A stretch of 9,690 nt of DNA, from contig CALBPW010000296.1 of NCBI GenBank assembly GCA_937899145.1, positions 1 to 9,690 of the forward strand, written 5' to 3'. Under the pieces are notes generated by a model. It was not told where the DNA came from. It was given only the letters and a program-made list of their open reading frames with translations, and did no database searches. Both the position numbers and the translations under genes were made by a program. This DNA is from an uncultured Bacteroidota bacterium. GTDB lineage: Bacteria; Bacteroidota; Bacteroidia; Bacteroidales; SZUA-534. Every line of letters starts with the position of its first letter. The first letter of the stretch is position 1. Below are positions 1 through 6,638 of this stretch, in pieces.

Positions 1-130
1 GGAAGGTGATCTCCATGGCGTTGATGCCGCCCTTCAAGAGCGCCTTGGCGGTGGGCACCGCCTGTTCCGCGTCGTCCAGCACGACCACCGGCACCACGCC
101 GCAGGCCGCTGCCTGTTCCACACTAAGCAT
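1..130 (-). CDS. eda: KHG/KDPG aldolase, N-terminal part (cut by window edge)
   Basis: This is the first 43 codons of a 2-keto-3-deoxy-6-phosphogluconate aldolase, which splits KDPG into pyruvate and glyceraldehyde 3-phosphate as the last step of hexuronate catabolism. The visible protein reads MLSVEQAAACGVVPVVVLDD at the start and continues with an A-V-P-x-A-K-A-L stretch and G-G-I-N-A-M-E-I-T-F at 34-43. This matches the family's first strands; the Glu in E-I-T (residue 40) corresponds to the conserved catalytic Glu of KDPG aldolases. The ATG at 128-130 is chosen because AGGAGAG lies 8 bases upstream. The gene sits 30 bp after uxaC on the same strand, as expected for a hexuronate operon. 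It is odd for this window: 38 of 43 codons end in G or C, and bases 61-120 hold 43 G+C of 60. It looks foreign to the AT-rich DNA that follows. The rest of the gene lies outside the window. Confidence 0.88.
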   Translation of the reverse strand, partial: MLSVEQAAACGVVPVVVLDDAEQAVPTAKALLKGGINAMEITF

Positions 131-138
131 ACTTTCAT

Positions 139-145
139 CTCTCCT
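139..145 (-). promoter_or_regulatory. Strong Shine-Dalgarno site for eda
   Basis: On the minus strand the sequence AGGAGAG stands 8 bases before the eda ATG. It fixes the eda start. It is also unusual here: the other genes examined in this window lack a Shine-Dalgarno sequence and have A/T-rich leaders (for example the leader just before rpsP), as is normal in Bacteroidota. The site therefore supports a different origin for the left end of the window. Confidence 0.7.
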
Positions 146-160
146 GTCTATATTTTCATT

Positions 161-1570
161 CTATTTTTCGGCAAACCCGAAATAGCTTTTCGCGTTGTCA
201 TGGCTGATGCCCGTAACGATCTCTCCCAGGGTGTCCATGTCCGCAGGGAATTGGCCGTCCTCCACCCATTCGCCGATCACGCGGCACAAGATGCGGCGGA
301 AATAATCGTGCCGTGGATACGAAAGGAAACTGCGCGAGTCGGTCAGCATACCAACAAAACGGCTTAGTAATCCATGGCAACTCAAGCAGTTAAGTTGCTT
401 TTCAATGCCATCCTTTTGGTCGAGGAACCACCAAGCAGAGCCCCATTGCATTTTTCCGGGAACACTACCATCTTGGAAGTTTCCAATCATTGTCGCAAAA
501 ACTTCATTATCAGCAGGATTGATATTATACAGAATTGTTTTTGCAAGTTGATTGCTGCTATCAAGTTTGTTTAAGAATTTCGACATTGAGAGTGCTTGCG
601 AGAAGTCGCCAATGCTGTCAAAGCCCGTATCCGGACCAAGTTCGGTAAGCAGGCGAGTGTTGTTGTTGCGGACAGGACCTGCATGGAACTGCTGCGCCCA
701 ACCTTTGGCGTGCACCTGTAGCGCAAAGCGATAAAGCGCAGCCGAGCGGAATTTTAGGATTTCATCAGCATTCAGTTCTTTTCCACCACGTATCTTACTG
801 AAAATGTTTTCAATTTCGGCATCGGTGTAATCAGCTGAGTATAAGAAATCAAGTCCAAAATCGGCTAATCGACAACCGACCGAATGGAAATAATCAATTC
901 GATGGTCGAGAGCATCAAACATTGTTTTAAAGCTATTTATCTCGATATCAGACACTTCTGACAGTTTATCGATATAAGTATTCCACGTTTTTGCATTGGT
1001 TACGTCTGAAGCCTTGTCGGGACGCCATGTTGGTAGAATTTTTGTTGGGCAGGCCGATGCGGCTATTTGCTTATGATACCGAAGATCATCAACTGGGTCG
1101 TCGGTGGTGCAAGCCGTTTCAACGTTCATTTTTTTCATCATACCCCAAACGCTAAAATCGTCAGATTTCAGCATTTCGGCTGTACGGTTGTATATTTCGT
1201 CGGCCGATTCAGGATTCAGCAGAATGTCGATTCCGAAATAGAGTTTTAACTCAAGGTGTGTCCAGTGATAGAGCGGGTTGCGCAATGTGTAAGGCACAGT
1301 AGCAGCCCATGCGTCAAATTTTTCACGGTCGGTGGCATTGCCTGTCACAAACCGCTCATTGATGCCGTTGGCTCGCATAGCGCGCCATTTGTAATGGTCG
1401 CCCGACAGCCAGATTTGCGCAATGTTGTCGAATTTTTTGTTTTCGGCAATTTGTTGTGGAATAAGGTGTGAGTGATAGTCGATAATCGGCTGTTTCTCAG
1501 CAAAATTGTGAAAGAGTTCTTGTGCGGTCTTAGTTTTCAGCAAGAACTCGTCTGTTACAAATGATTTCAT
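161..1570 (-). CDS. uxaC: Glucuronate/galacturonate isomerase (uronate isomerase)
   Basis: UxaC converts D-glucuronate to fructuronate and D-galacturonate to tagaturonate in the cytoplasm, the first step after uronate uptake. The protein belongs to the amidohydrolase-like uronate isomerases. An H-S-H metal motif follows I-I-D-Y near residues 31-35, and the conserved block SRFVGMLTDSRSFLSYPRHD lies near the C-terminus. Starting at the ATG at 1568-1570 gives 469 aa beginning MKSFVTDEFLL, a usual family start and length. A TTG five codons upstream (1583-1585) would also be open but is less likely. The gene follows the exuT-like gene by 15 bp and precedes eda by 30 bp. It is compositionally chimeric: roughly the last 43-62 codons are GC-rich (40 of 60 bases in 241-300), while the body is AT-rich (18 G+C of 60 in 481-540). 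The reading frame is intact across the switch, so a functional protein is possible, but the C-terminal end may not belong to this genome. Confidence 0.95.
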   Translation of the reverse strand: MKSFVTDEFLLKTKTAQELFHNFAEKQPIIDYHSHLIPQQIAENKKFDNIAQIWLSGDHYKWRAMRANGINERFVTGNATDREKFDAWAATVPYTLRNPLYHWTHLELKLYFGIDILLNPESADEIYNRTAEMLKSDDFSVWGMMKKMNVETACTTDDPVDDLRYHKQIAASACPTKILPTWRPDKASDVTNAKTWNTYIDKLSEVSDIEINSFKTMFDALDHRIDYFHSVGCRLADFGLDFLYSADYTDAEIENIFSKIRGGKELNADEILKFRSAALYRFALQVHAKGWAQQFHAGPVRNNNTRLLTELGPDTGFDSIGDFSQALSMSKFLNKLDSSNQLAKTILYNINPADNEVFATMIGNFQDGSVPGKMQWGSAWWFLDQKDGIEKQLNCLSCHGLLSRFVGMLTDSRSFLSYPRHDYFRRILCRVIGEWVEDGQFPADMDTLGEIVTGISHDNAKSYFGFAEK

Positions 1571-1585
1571 ATTTCTGATTTTCAA

Positions 1586-3034
1586 TTATTTGTCAATCGG
1601 TTTATATTTCGGCACCAGCACCTTCATAATGCACCATGCAAGCAGATATGCCACTGCACAATAACAGAATACCATCATATAGCCTGCAGGTTTGCCTGTC
1701 GCGCCAAAAAATGCAAACGCGTCGCCTTGCCCTTCGGCATAAGTAAATAACATGCCTGAGCCTTTATTAATGGCAAATGAACAAAGTCCGCCAAACATTG
1801 TGCCGATGCCTGTAATGGTTGCAATAGCTGATTTTGGAAACATATCGCCAATGGTTGAATAAAGATTTGCCGACCAAGCTTGATGTCCTGCGCCAGCCAA
1901 ACCAATGATGACGCAGGGCCACCATACTGATGTTCCAGCTAATGGTTGCGCAAACATTGCAAACACTGGCAAAAAGGCAAATATCAGCATTGCGCGCATA
2001 CGGCCTGCATAGGGGTGCATTCCTAATTTTTCAACAAAAAGTTTTGGCAGGTATCCGCCAAAGATAGACACCACAGTTACAATAAGATAGAGCACAAAAA
2101 TAAGCATTTGCCCCATACCTGATGATGTTGGGTAGCCAAGCTCGGAGAAATAGGCAGGAGCCCAGAACAAGAAGAACCACCATACTCCATCGGTCATCAG
2201 TTTACCGACAATGAACGCCCATGTTTGACGATGCTTAAAGCAATCGAGGAACGAAAGTTTGACTTCGTTTTCCTCGGTTTTTGTAACAAGTTTCGCATCA
2301 TTTTCCGTTTCGTTATCTGATTCAATATAAGCAAGTTCCGCTTCGTTTACGAATCGGTTTTGAGCTGGAGCGGAGTACAAGAACAGCCAAGCTCCCGCCC
2401 AAACAAAACCAATGGCACCAATAATAATAAACGCCATCTCCCAACCCATATATTTAGCAAGAATTGGGATTGATAGCGGAGCGACAAGTGCGCCAACCGA
2501 TGCGCCTGCGTTGAAGATTGATGTGGCATAGGCGCGGTCTTTTTTCGGGAAATATTCAGCAGTAACTTTAATGGCGGCAGGGAAGTTTCCCGACTCGCCT
2601 GTGGCAAGAATAATACGACATGCCAAAAACAGCCAAACACTTATGGTTGAAATAGTTAGCGCAAGTTCTGAACCTGCTGTTACAGCACGCAACGCATCAA
2701 CATCAGCAATGCCAGTAAGACGCATTGTTACAATGCCGCAAGCCGCATGCAAGCACGCTCCCACTGACCAAACAACAATCGCCCAGATGTATCCTTTTTT
2801 TGTCCCCATCCAGTCGATAAATTTGCCGGCAAAAAGCGAAATAAAAGCGTAAAAAATTGAAAATATGGCAGTTATATTGCCATAATCGTTATCGTTCCAA
2901 TGAAAATCGATAGCGATAAAATCTTTCCACGTGAGTGAAAGCACCTGTCTATCAAGATAATTGACAGTTGTGGCTAAAAATAGTAGCCCGCAAATTACCC
3001 ATCGGTAATTACTCATTTTCTGATTGCTAATCAT
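1586..3034 (-). CDS. exuT: Hexuronate transporter, MFS ACS family (ExuT-like)
   Basis: This is a 482-aa inner-membrane major facilitator of the anion:cation symporter family that would import glucuronate and/or galacturonate with protons. The start M-I-S-N-Q-K-M-S-N-Y-R-W leads into the first membrane segment and the ACS motif N-Y-L-D-R at 25-29. The motif A equivalent, G-K-F-I-D-W-M-G-T-K-K, is at 70-80. The block G-E-S-G-N-F-P-A-A-I-K follows in the N-terminal half, and W-W-F-F-L-F-W-A-P-A-Y and H-Q-A-W-S-A-N in the C-terminal half are typical of Bacteroidales hexuronate transporters as I remember them. A hydrophilic Glu/Lys-rich central loop near residues 230-265 separates the two six-helix halves. 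Start ATG is at 3032-3034; a second ATG at 3014-3016 (residue 7) is possible. It lies between the GH43 gene (46 bp gap) and uxaC (15 bp), which supports hexuronate as substrate over other ACS substrates. Confidence 0.88.
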   Translation of the reverse strand: MISNQKMSNYRWVICGLLFLATTVNYLDRQVLSLTWKDFIAIDFHWNDNDYGNITAIFSIFYAFISLFAGKFIDWMGTKKGYIWAIVVWSVGACLHAACGIVTMRLTGIADVDALRAVTAGSELALTISTISVWLFLACRIILATGESGNFPAAIKVTAEYFPKKDRAYATSIFNAGASVGALVAPLSIPILAKYMGWEMAFIIIGAIGFVWAGAWLFLYSAPAQNRFVNEAELAYIESDNETENDAKLVTKTEENEVKLSFLDCFKHRQTWAFIVGKLMTDGVWWFFLFWAPAYFSELGYPTSSGMGQMLIFVLYLIVTVVSIFGGYLPKLFVEKLGMHPYAGRMRAMLIFAFLPVFAMFAQPLAGTSVWWPCVIIGLAGAGHQAWSANLYSTIGDMFPKSAIATITGIGTMFGGLCSFAINKGSGMLFTYAEGQGDAFAFFGATGKPAGYMMVFCYCAVAYLLAWCIMKVLVPKYKPIDK

Positions 3035-3036
3035 TA

Positions 3037-3049
3037 TTAAACAGTTTAA
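3037..3049. repeat. Short palindrome just upstream of exuT
   Basis: The sequence TTAAAC-A-GTTTAA is a perfect inverted repeat of two 6-base arms around one base, ending three bases before the exuT ATG (3034). It lies in the 46-bp gap between the GH43 gene and exuT. It could be a protein binding site or a weak hairpin over the ribosome binding region, but AT-rich DNA makes such palindromes fairly common, and no second copy was seen at the other gaps. Confidence 0.3.
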
Positions 3050-3080
3050 AATTTAGTGGTATTTTATTGTTTAGTTCTCT

Positions 3081-4769
3081 TTATTTTTCTGCATACAAAC
3101 CAATTAACGTTCCGATAAATCCGCCCGCCTTTTCGGTACTTAAACATTCAAAATCGACATTTGTTGACAAAACTTCAAAATCGGTATTATCGGCAGTTTT
3201 ATAGCTGAATGTCAGGCAAGTAGGCGATTGTGTAACCGAAAGAATGATTTGTCCGTCAAAATTTGAAGGCAATTCGGCTGCATTCATCAAATTCACACTG
3301 CACTTATTTCCTGTGCGTGCGGCATTACGCAAAGCGATGCTCGGTTTCCCGTCTTCCAACGTTACACCAAACGTATAATTATTTGATTCACTTTGAAATA
3401 ACGCAACGCCGGCAAATTCATTTTCGCTTTTTGGCACAAAATCCATTTTTGTTTCAATTGTGAATTGATGATGTCGCTGGCGACAAGCGACAAATGAAGG
3501 TTGTTTACCATCAGTTATTTTTTCATTTCTAAGACTGATACTCAATCCGTTACCCGTTTCCCACCATTGTTCAGTTGGCACGCGCAAAAACATCCATTGC
3601 AACGGAAGCTCTTTGTTATCAAATTTTTCAGTAAAACTAAAATTACCAACTGGCATTGCTGTAGCAATGTTTGCGGCAGAAGGCATCGGCTTTTTGATCT
3701 TCAAAGGCACTGCCTCGCCTTGCGGCAATATAGTCGGCCAACCGTCTGCCCATGTTACTGGCAACATAAATGTTTCGCGACCAATATTAAAATAGTTGTA
3801 CTCATTGTACGGACGACACGCAAGAAACACTGCGTACCAATTATTTTCATACTGGAAAAGGTCGGCATGACCTGCGTTTGTTATAGGATTTAACCTATTA
3901 GCAGGCAATCCTCGCTGTGTCAAAATTGGATTGTTTGGATTGGTTTCGTATGGTCCCCAAATATTTCGGCTACGGAAAATCACCTCGCAATGGTTGATTG
4001 ATGTTCCGCCCTCTGCCGCCATCAAATAGTAATAATCGCCTATTTTATAAAGATGCGGACCTTCGAGCCAAACTGGGTGTTCCTCTGGATTATGTCCCGA
4101 CTCACAAATAACATTTCGGACGCCAACAAGTTGATTTGCATTGACATCAAACTCTTGCATCCAAATCGCCTTTTGCGACTCATATTCAGGCCGATGCGCA
4201 GGGTCGCCATTATTAACAATGTAGGCGCGTCCGTCGGTGTCGAAAAATATTGAAGGGTCGATGCCATCGAAATTGAGCAACACAGGGTCCGACCATGAAC
4301 CAGCAGGGTCATCGGTTGAAATAATGAAATTGCCTTGCCCATAAACATCGGTGCAAACAATGTAGAATTTGTTGTTATACGGATTGTAACGGATTGTAGG
4401 CGCATACATTCCGTTACTAACACTTAAATGGCTGTTAATGAATTGCAAAGGACGATTGATCGCATTACCAATTTGTTGCCAATTTACAAGGTCGGTGCTA
4501 TGAAAAACAGGCAATCCGGGGAAAAACGCAAATGTGGAGTTTACCAAATAGTAGTCGTCTCCGCGGTTACAAACCGATGGGTCAGGATAAAAACCTGATA
4601 GAATGGGGTTTGGCATTTCATCGCCGGCAAGCTGCAATTGATTGTAACAATCATCGTTACCTATATAGCTAAAATACTCAAAATGAGCTTTCTCAGTATT
4701 TTGATTTCGATTTTGCGCGCACCCAATTAATGAGATGGCAACAATTGTAAATAAAATTTTGGTGTTCAT
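3081..4769 (-). CDS. Glycoside hydrolase family 43 lipoprotein (beta-xylosidase / alpha-L-arabinofuranosidase type)
   Basis: This 562-aa protein starts with a lipoprotein signal (lipobox L-I-G-C, Cys17), so it is probably anchored in the outer membrane or periplasm. The five-bladed GH43 domain begins near residue 53 with N-P-I-L-S-G-F-Y-P-D-P-S. The three expected catalytic acids are present: Asp63 in Y-P-D-P (general base), Asp171 in G-I-D-P-S (pKa modulator) and Glu236 in W-L-E-G-P (general acid). The conserved N-A-G-H-A-D-L with His301 is also there. A C-terminal part from about residue 375 looks like the beta-sandwich (concanavalin-type) domain common in GH43 xylosidases. It would remove xylose or arabinose from plant polysaccharide side chains; the exact linkage and subfamily cannot be told from motifs. 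Its ATG overlaps the stop of the regulator gene (ATGA, 4766-4769), indicating co-translation. Placement with hexuronate genes suggests a pectin or glucuronoxylan target. Confidence 0.92.
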   Translation of the reverse strand: MNTKILFTIVAISLIGCAQNRNQNTEKAHFEYFSYIGNDDCYNQLQLAGDEMPNPILSGFYPDPSVCNRGDDYYLVNSTFAFFPGLPVFHSTDLVNWQQIGNAINRPLQFINSHLSVSNGMYAPTIRYNPYNNKFYIVCTDVYGQGNFIISTDDPAGSWSDPVLLNFDGIDPSIFFDTDGRAYIVNNGDPAHRPEYESQKAIWMQEFDVNANQLVGVRNVICESGHNPEEHPVWLEGPHLYKIGDYYYLMAAEGGTSINHCEVIFRSRNIWGPYETNPNNPILTQRGLPANRLNPITNAGHADLFQYENNWYAVFLACRPYNEYNYFNIGRETFMLPVTWADGWPTILPQGEAVPLKIKKPMPSAANIATAMPVGNFSFTEKFDNKELPLQWMFLRVPTEQWWETGNGLSISLRNEKITDGKQPSFVACRQRHHQFTIETKMDFVPKSENEFAGVALFQSESNNYTFGVTLEDGKPSIALRNAARTGNKCSVNLMNAAELPSNFDGQIILSVTQSPTCLTFSYKTADNTDFEVLSTNVDFECLSTEKAGGFIGTLIGLYAEK

Positions 4770-5866
4770 AGAATAGAGTTGTTAGTGTTTGTGTATATTT
4801 TCTTGTCCATCAACGATTTACGGTAATAATCAACATTTTCTTTAATGATGATGTCGATAGGACTAAAATTGTTTTTCTGTTCGGTAGCTTTGTGCCCCAA
4901 AACGTAGTTGAAAAGCCGCATTATGGCTTTGTACGATTGTTCATCGGGACGCTGATTGAGCAAATAATTTATTGTCCCGTTTTTTAGGTGTTTCACATTT
5001 TCATTAATAAGGTCATAACCTATTATGTTACAATAATTTATACCCGATTTCTCAATCAGATCGGCCAAAACGAAAGCACGCGAATTAGGCACAAAAATAT
5101 TTAGCTTTTTACCTGTAAAATACTGTCGCATAGTACTTTGGGGCTCATCATCATAGCTTAAATCAATTTCAACAATTTTCGCACCTATATTATAAGTATC
5201 AATCACTCTGCAAAAACCATTTATCCGAGATTCAATATGGTCAGAGAAAATTTTATGAGCACTTTGTTTAACAATTATTATTGTTGAATTTGAGTCGATA
5301 TTTTGACACATTAATTTTGCTGCAATAACGCCACTCTGAAAGGCATCTTGACCAAAATAACCGATACTATTGGTATTATTTATGTTAATATCGATAAAAA
5401 CGTATGGAATATTAACAGCATCAAGTTGGGCAAAAAATTGAATTGCAGGATTTTTAAATGCGGGGCAAATTAAAACGCCATCTGGAGCAACTTTAATTAC
5501 TTGATTTATAGCCGAAATAAACGATTCCTGCTTAGTAGCGTTAAAATAGAAAGTGTTAAACGTAACATTATAAGCCGACAACTCTTTTTGCGCAATCGCG
5601 ATACCCTCAACTGGCTTTTGCCAATATGGATTATTGTCGCTGGAATTTGGAATCACTATAGCAATGTTAGCTGTTTTCCTTAACGACAATGCCTGCGCCA
5701 ATGGATTTGGAGTATATTCCAACTCATTGATTATCTGAATGATTTTATCATGAGTTTCTTTTTTAACCTCACCTCTGTTATGCAGTACACGATCGACTGT
5801 ACCAATAGAAACGCCGGCTCGTCGAGCTATTTCTTTGATTCCCAATTTTTTAGTTTGTTCAACCAT
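4766..5866 (-). CDS. LacI-family transcriptional regulator of the hexuronate cluster
   Basis: This 366-aa protein has a LacI-type N-terminal helix-turn-helix (about residues 8-28: I-K-E-I-A-R-R-A-G-V-S-I-G-T-V-D-R-V-L) and the hinge helix Y-T-P-N-P-L-A-Q-A-L at 51-60. After the hinge comes a periplasmic-binding-protein-like sensor domain starting I-A-I-V-I-P near 68. It should bind operator DNA as a dimer and respond to a sugar. The ligand is most likely a uronate or pathway intermediate, inferred from the neighbours. ATG 5864-5866 is the only good start, with a Bacteroidota promoter 26 bases further upstream. It is the first gene of the minus-strand cluster and overlaps the GH43 gene by four bases, so it likely autoregulates. 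The gene is more AT-rich than its neighbours (17 G+C of 60 in 5161-5220). Many Bacteroidota polysaccharide loci use SusR-like or hybrid two-component regulators, so a LacI protein here is noteworthy but not unique. Confidence 0.93.
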   Translation of the reverse strand: MVEQTKKLGIKEIARRAGVSIGTVDRVLHNRGEVKKETHDKIIQIINELEYTPNPLAQALSLRKTANIAIVIPNSSDNNPYWQKPVEGIAIAQKELSAYNVTFNTFYFNATKQESFISAINQVIKVAPDGVLICPAFKNPAIQFFAQLDAVNIPYVFIDININNTNSIGYFGQDAFQSGVIAAKLMCQNIDSNSTIIIVKQSAHKIFSDHIESRINGFCRVIDTYNIGAKIVEIDLSYDDEPQSTMRQYFTGKKLNIFVPNSRAFVLADLIEKSGINYCNIIGYDLINENVKHLKNGTINYLLNQRPDEQSYKAIMRLFNYVLGHKATEQKNNFSPIDIIIKENVDYYRKSLMDKKIYTNTNNSIL

Positions 5867-5878
5867 TATTTTCGTGTA

Positions 5879-5886
5879 CGTTAACG
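5879..5886. promoter_or_regulatory. Candidate LacI-type operator (CGTTAACG palindrome)
   Basis: CGTTAACG is a perfect 8-base palindrome lying between the proposed -7 element (5892-5899) and the regulator start codon (5866), close to where transcription should begin. Partial symmetry continues at two flanking positions on each side. LacI-family proteins bind short palindromes and often repress their own genes from such a position, so this is a plausible autoregulatory operator. It is short and no second copy was found in the window, so the call is tentative. Confidence 0.35.
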
Positions 5887-5891
5887 GAAAA

Positions 5892-5924
5892 CAAAAATAT
5901 TATATTTTTTGATACCAAAACAAA
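5892..5924 (-). promoter_or_regulatory. Bacteroidota-type promoter for the lacI-GH43-exuT-uxaC operon
   Basis: On the minus strand, TTTG (5921-5924) is followed after 21 bases by TATTTTTG (5892-5899), matching the Bacteroidota sigma-ABfr promoter consensus TTTG / TAnnTTTG. A second TTTG at 5916-5919 gives a 16-base spacing. Transcription would begin a few bases downstream, leaving a leader of about 20 nt before the regulator ATG. No other promoter was recognised in the cluster, which fits a single transcript. Confidence 0.6.
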
Positions 5925-6001
5925 AAAATGCAATGGCGCTGAATATTTTTAGTTGCGACAATCAGCCAACGGCTTGCTTACTCTCCACAATATTTTTTTT
6001 C

Positions 6002-6018
6002 CAATCGACATCAATCGA
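6002..6018 (+). repeat. Direct repeat CAATCGA, 10-bp period, upstream of rpsP
   Basis: Two copies of CAATCGA are separated by three bases, so equivalent bases are one helical turn apart. They lie 14-30 bases upstream of the rpsP -7 motif, in the place where a -33 element or an activator site would sit; no clear TTTG -33 element is visible there. The repeat may be a regulator site or chance. Confidence 0.3.
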
Positions 6019-6031
6019 ATTAAAAAATATC

Positions 6032-6039
6032 TATATTTG
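6032..6039 (+). promoter_or_regulatory. -7 promoter element for rpsP-rimM
   Basis: TATATTTG matches the Bacteroidota -7 consensus TAnnTTTG, 35 bases before the rpsP ATG. No convincing TTTG -33 partner was found at the usual spacing, so only the -7 element is claimed. The predicted leader is short, A-rich and has no Shine-Dalgarno sequence. Confidence 0.55.
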
Positions 6040-6074
6040 CGGCTCAATTTTAAAACTTAAAAAAACAATAAATT

Positions 6075-6635
6075 ATGTCTGTAAGAATTCGCTTGACAAG
6101 ACAAGGTAGAAAAGCTGCCGCTTACTACCATATTGTCGTTGCCGATAGCAGGGCACCACGTGATGGTAAGTTCATTGAGAGATTGGGCAGTTACAATCCT
6201 AACACAAATCCTGCTACTATTGAACTTAACTTCGAACGGGCTCTTTATTGGTTACAAACCGGTGCTCAACCATCTGACACTGCAAAATCAATTTTGTCGA
6301 AAAAAGGTGTTTTATTGAAGAAACACTTGCTTGAAGGTGTTAAAAAAGGTGCATTTGACGAAGCTGCAGCCGAAGCAAAATTCGAAAAATGGGTATCTGA
6401 AAAAGACGCTAAAAATCAAGCAGCTAAGAACAAAATTACTGAAAATTCTAACAACGCTAAACGCGAACGTTTAGAGGCAGAACGCAAAACAAATGCAGCA
6501 AAAGCTGAAGCATTAGCAAAAAAACAAGCCGAAGCTAAAGCCGCTGCAGAAGAAGCCGCTAAAGAAGCTGCCGCTGCCGAGGCTCCTGCTGAAGAAGCAC
6601 CAGCCGCTGAAACAGAGGCTCCTGCAGCTGAATAG
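6075..6635 (+). CDS. rpsP: 30S ribosomal protein S16 with long Ala/Glu/Lys-rich tail
   Basis: S16 is a small-subunit protein needed for 30S assembly. The N-terminal ~85 residues are the whole conserved domain, opening [13 protein letters not shown] and including [21 protein letters not shown] near 22-42. The protein is 186 aa, about twice the length of S16 in Escherichia coli (82 aa). The extra ~100 residues form a charged, low-complexity tail rich in Ala, Glu and Lys, ending in Pro/Ala/Glu repeats, predicted to be helical or disordered. Such tails are known in Bacteroidota S16 proteins, so this is a lineage trait and not a fusion. ATG 6075 is preceded by the A-rich leader typical of the phylum. 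rimM follows after only 3 bp, as in the common rpsP-rimM order. Confidence 0.97.
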   Translation: MSVRIRLTRQGRKAAAYYHIVVADSRAPRDGKFIERLGSYNPNTNPATIELNFERALYWLQTGAQPSDTAKSILSKKGVLLKKHLLEGVKKGAFDEAAAEAKFEKWVSEKDAKNQAAKNKITENSNNAKRERLEAERKTNAAKAEALAKKQAEAKAAAEEAAKEAAAAEAPAEEAPAAETEAPAAE

Positions 6636-6638
6636 GCT

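Larger units (their letters stand above)
1..345. other. GC-rich segment of probable different origin (eda start and 3' end of uxaC)
   Basis: This segment differs sharply from the remaining 9.3 kb. Base counts by eye: 39 of 60 G+C at 1-60, 43 of 60 at 61-120 and 40 of 60 at 241-300, against 18 of 60 at 481-540 and 17 of 60 at 5161-5220. Codons end mostly in G or C, and eda has a strong AGGAG ribosome binding site. The boundary is gradual by eye, somewhere in 290-350, where uxaC encodes the conserved M-L-T-D-S-R and F-R-R-I-L-C motifs. Similar sequence in two genomes at this spot would allow either an assembly misjoin or homologous recombination. The source looks like a GC-rich Bacillota-type genome, which is inference. 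Confidence 0.7.
5867..6074. other. Divergent intergenic region between lacI-type gene and rpsP
   Basis: This 208-bp AT-rich gap holds the outward promoters for both transcription units. On the minus side are the TTTG/TATTTTTG promoter and the CGTTAACG palindrome. On the plus side are a TATATTTG -7 element and a direct repeat of CAATCGA (6002-6008 and 6012-6018) whose copies are exactly 10 bp apart. The middle (about 5925-6000) shows nothing recognisable: a short open frame there has no family resemblance and is not called. Confidence 0.6.

Noticed and set aside
1571..1585. Extended uxaC start at TTG 1583-1585 (five extra residues)
   Set aside because: The ATG at 1568-1570 gives the usual UxaC N-terminus and length, and TTG starts are rarer; the extra residues show no family resemblance.
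2571..2852. Plus-strand open frame of 93 aa inside the ExuT-like gene
   Set aside because: It is antisense to conserved transporter segments and has no start signal or domain.
3501..3893. Plus-strand open frame of 130 aa inside the GH43 gene
   Set aside because: It lies antisense to a clear GH43 domain with intact catalytic residues and has no recognisable protein features.
5909..6109. Short plus-strand frame running across the divergent promoter region into rpsP
   Set aside because: It overlaps the rpsP start in another frame, covers the promoter motifs and resembles nothing.
6075..6635. S16 protein as a gene fusion with an unknown domain
   Set aside because: The extra part is low-complexity Ala/Glu/Lys sequence of a kind known from Bacteroidota S16, not a separate folded domain.
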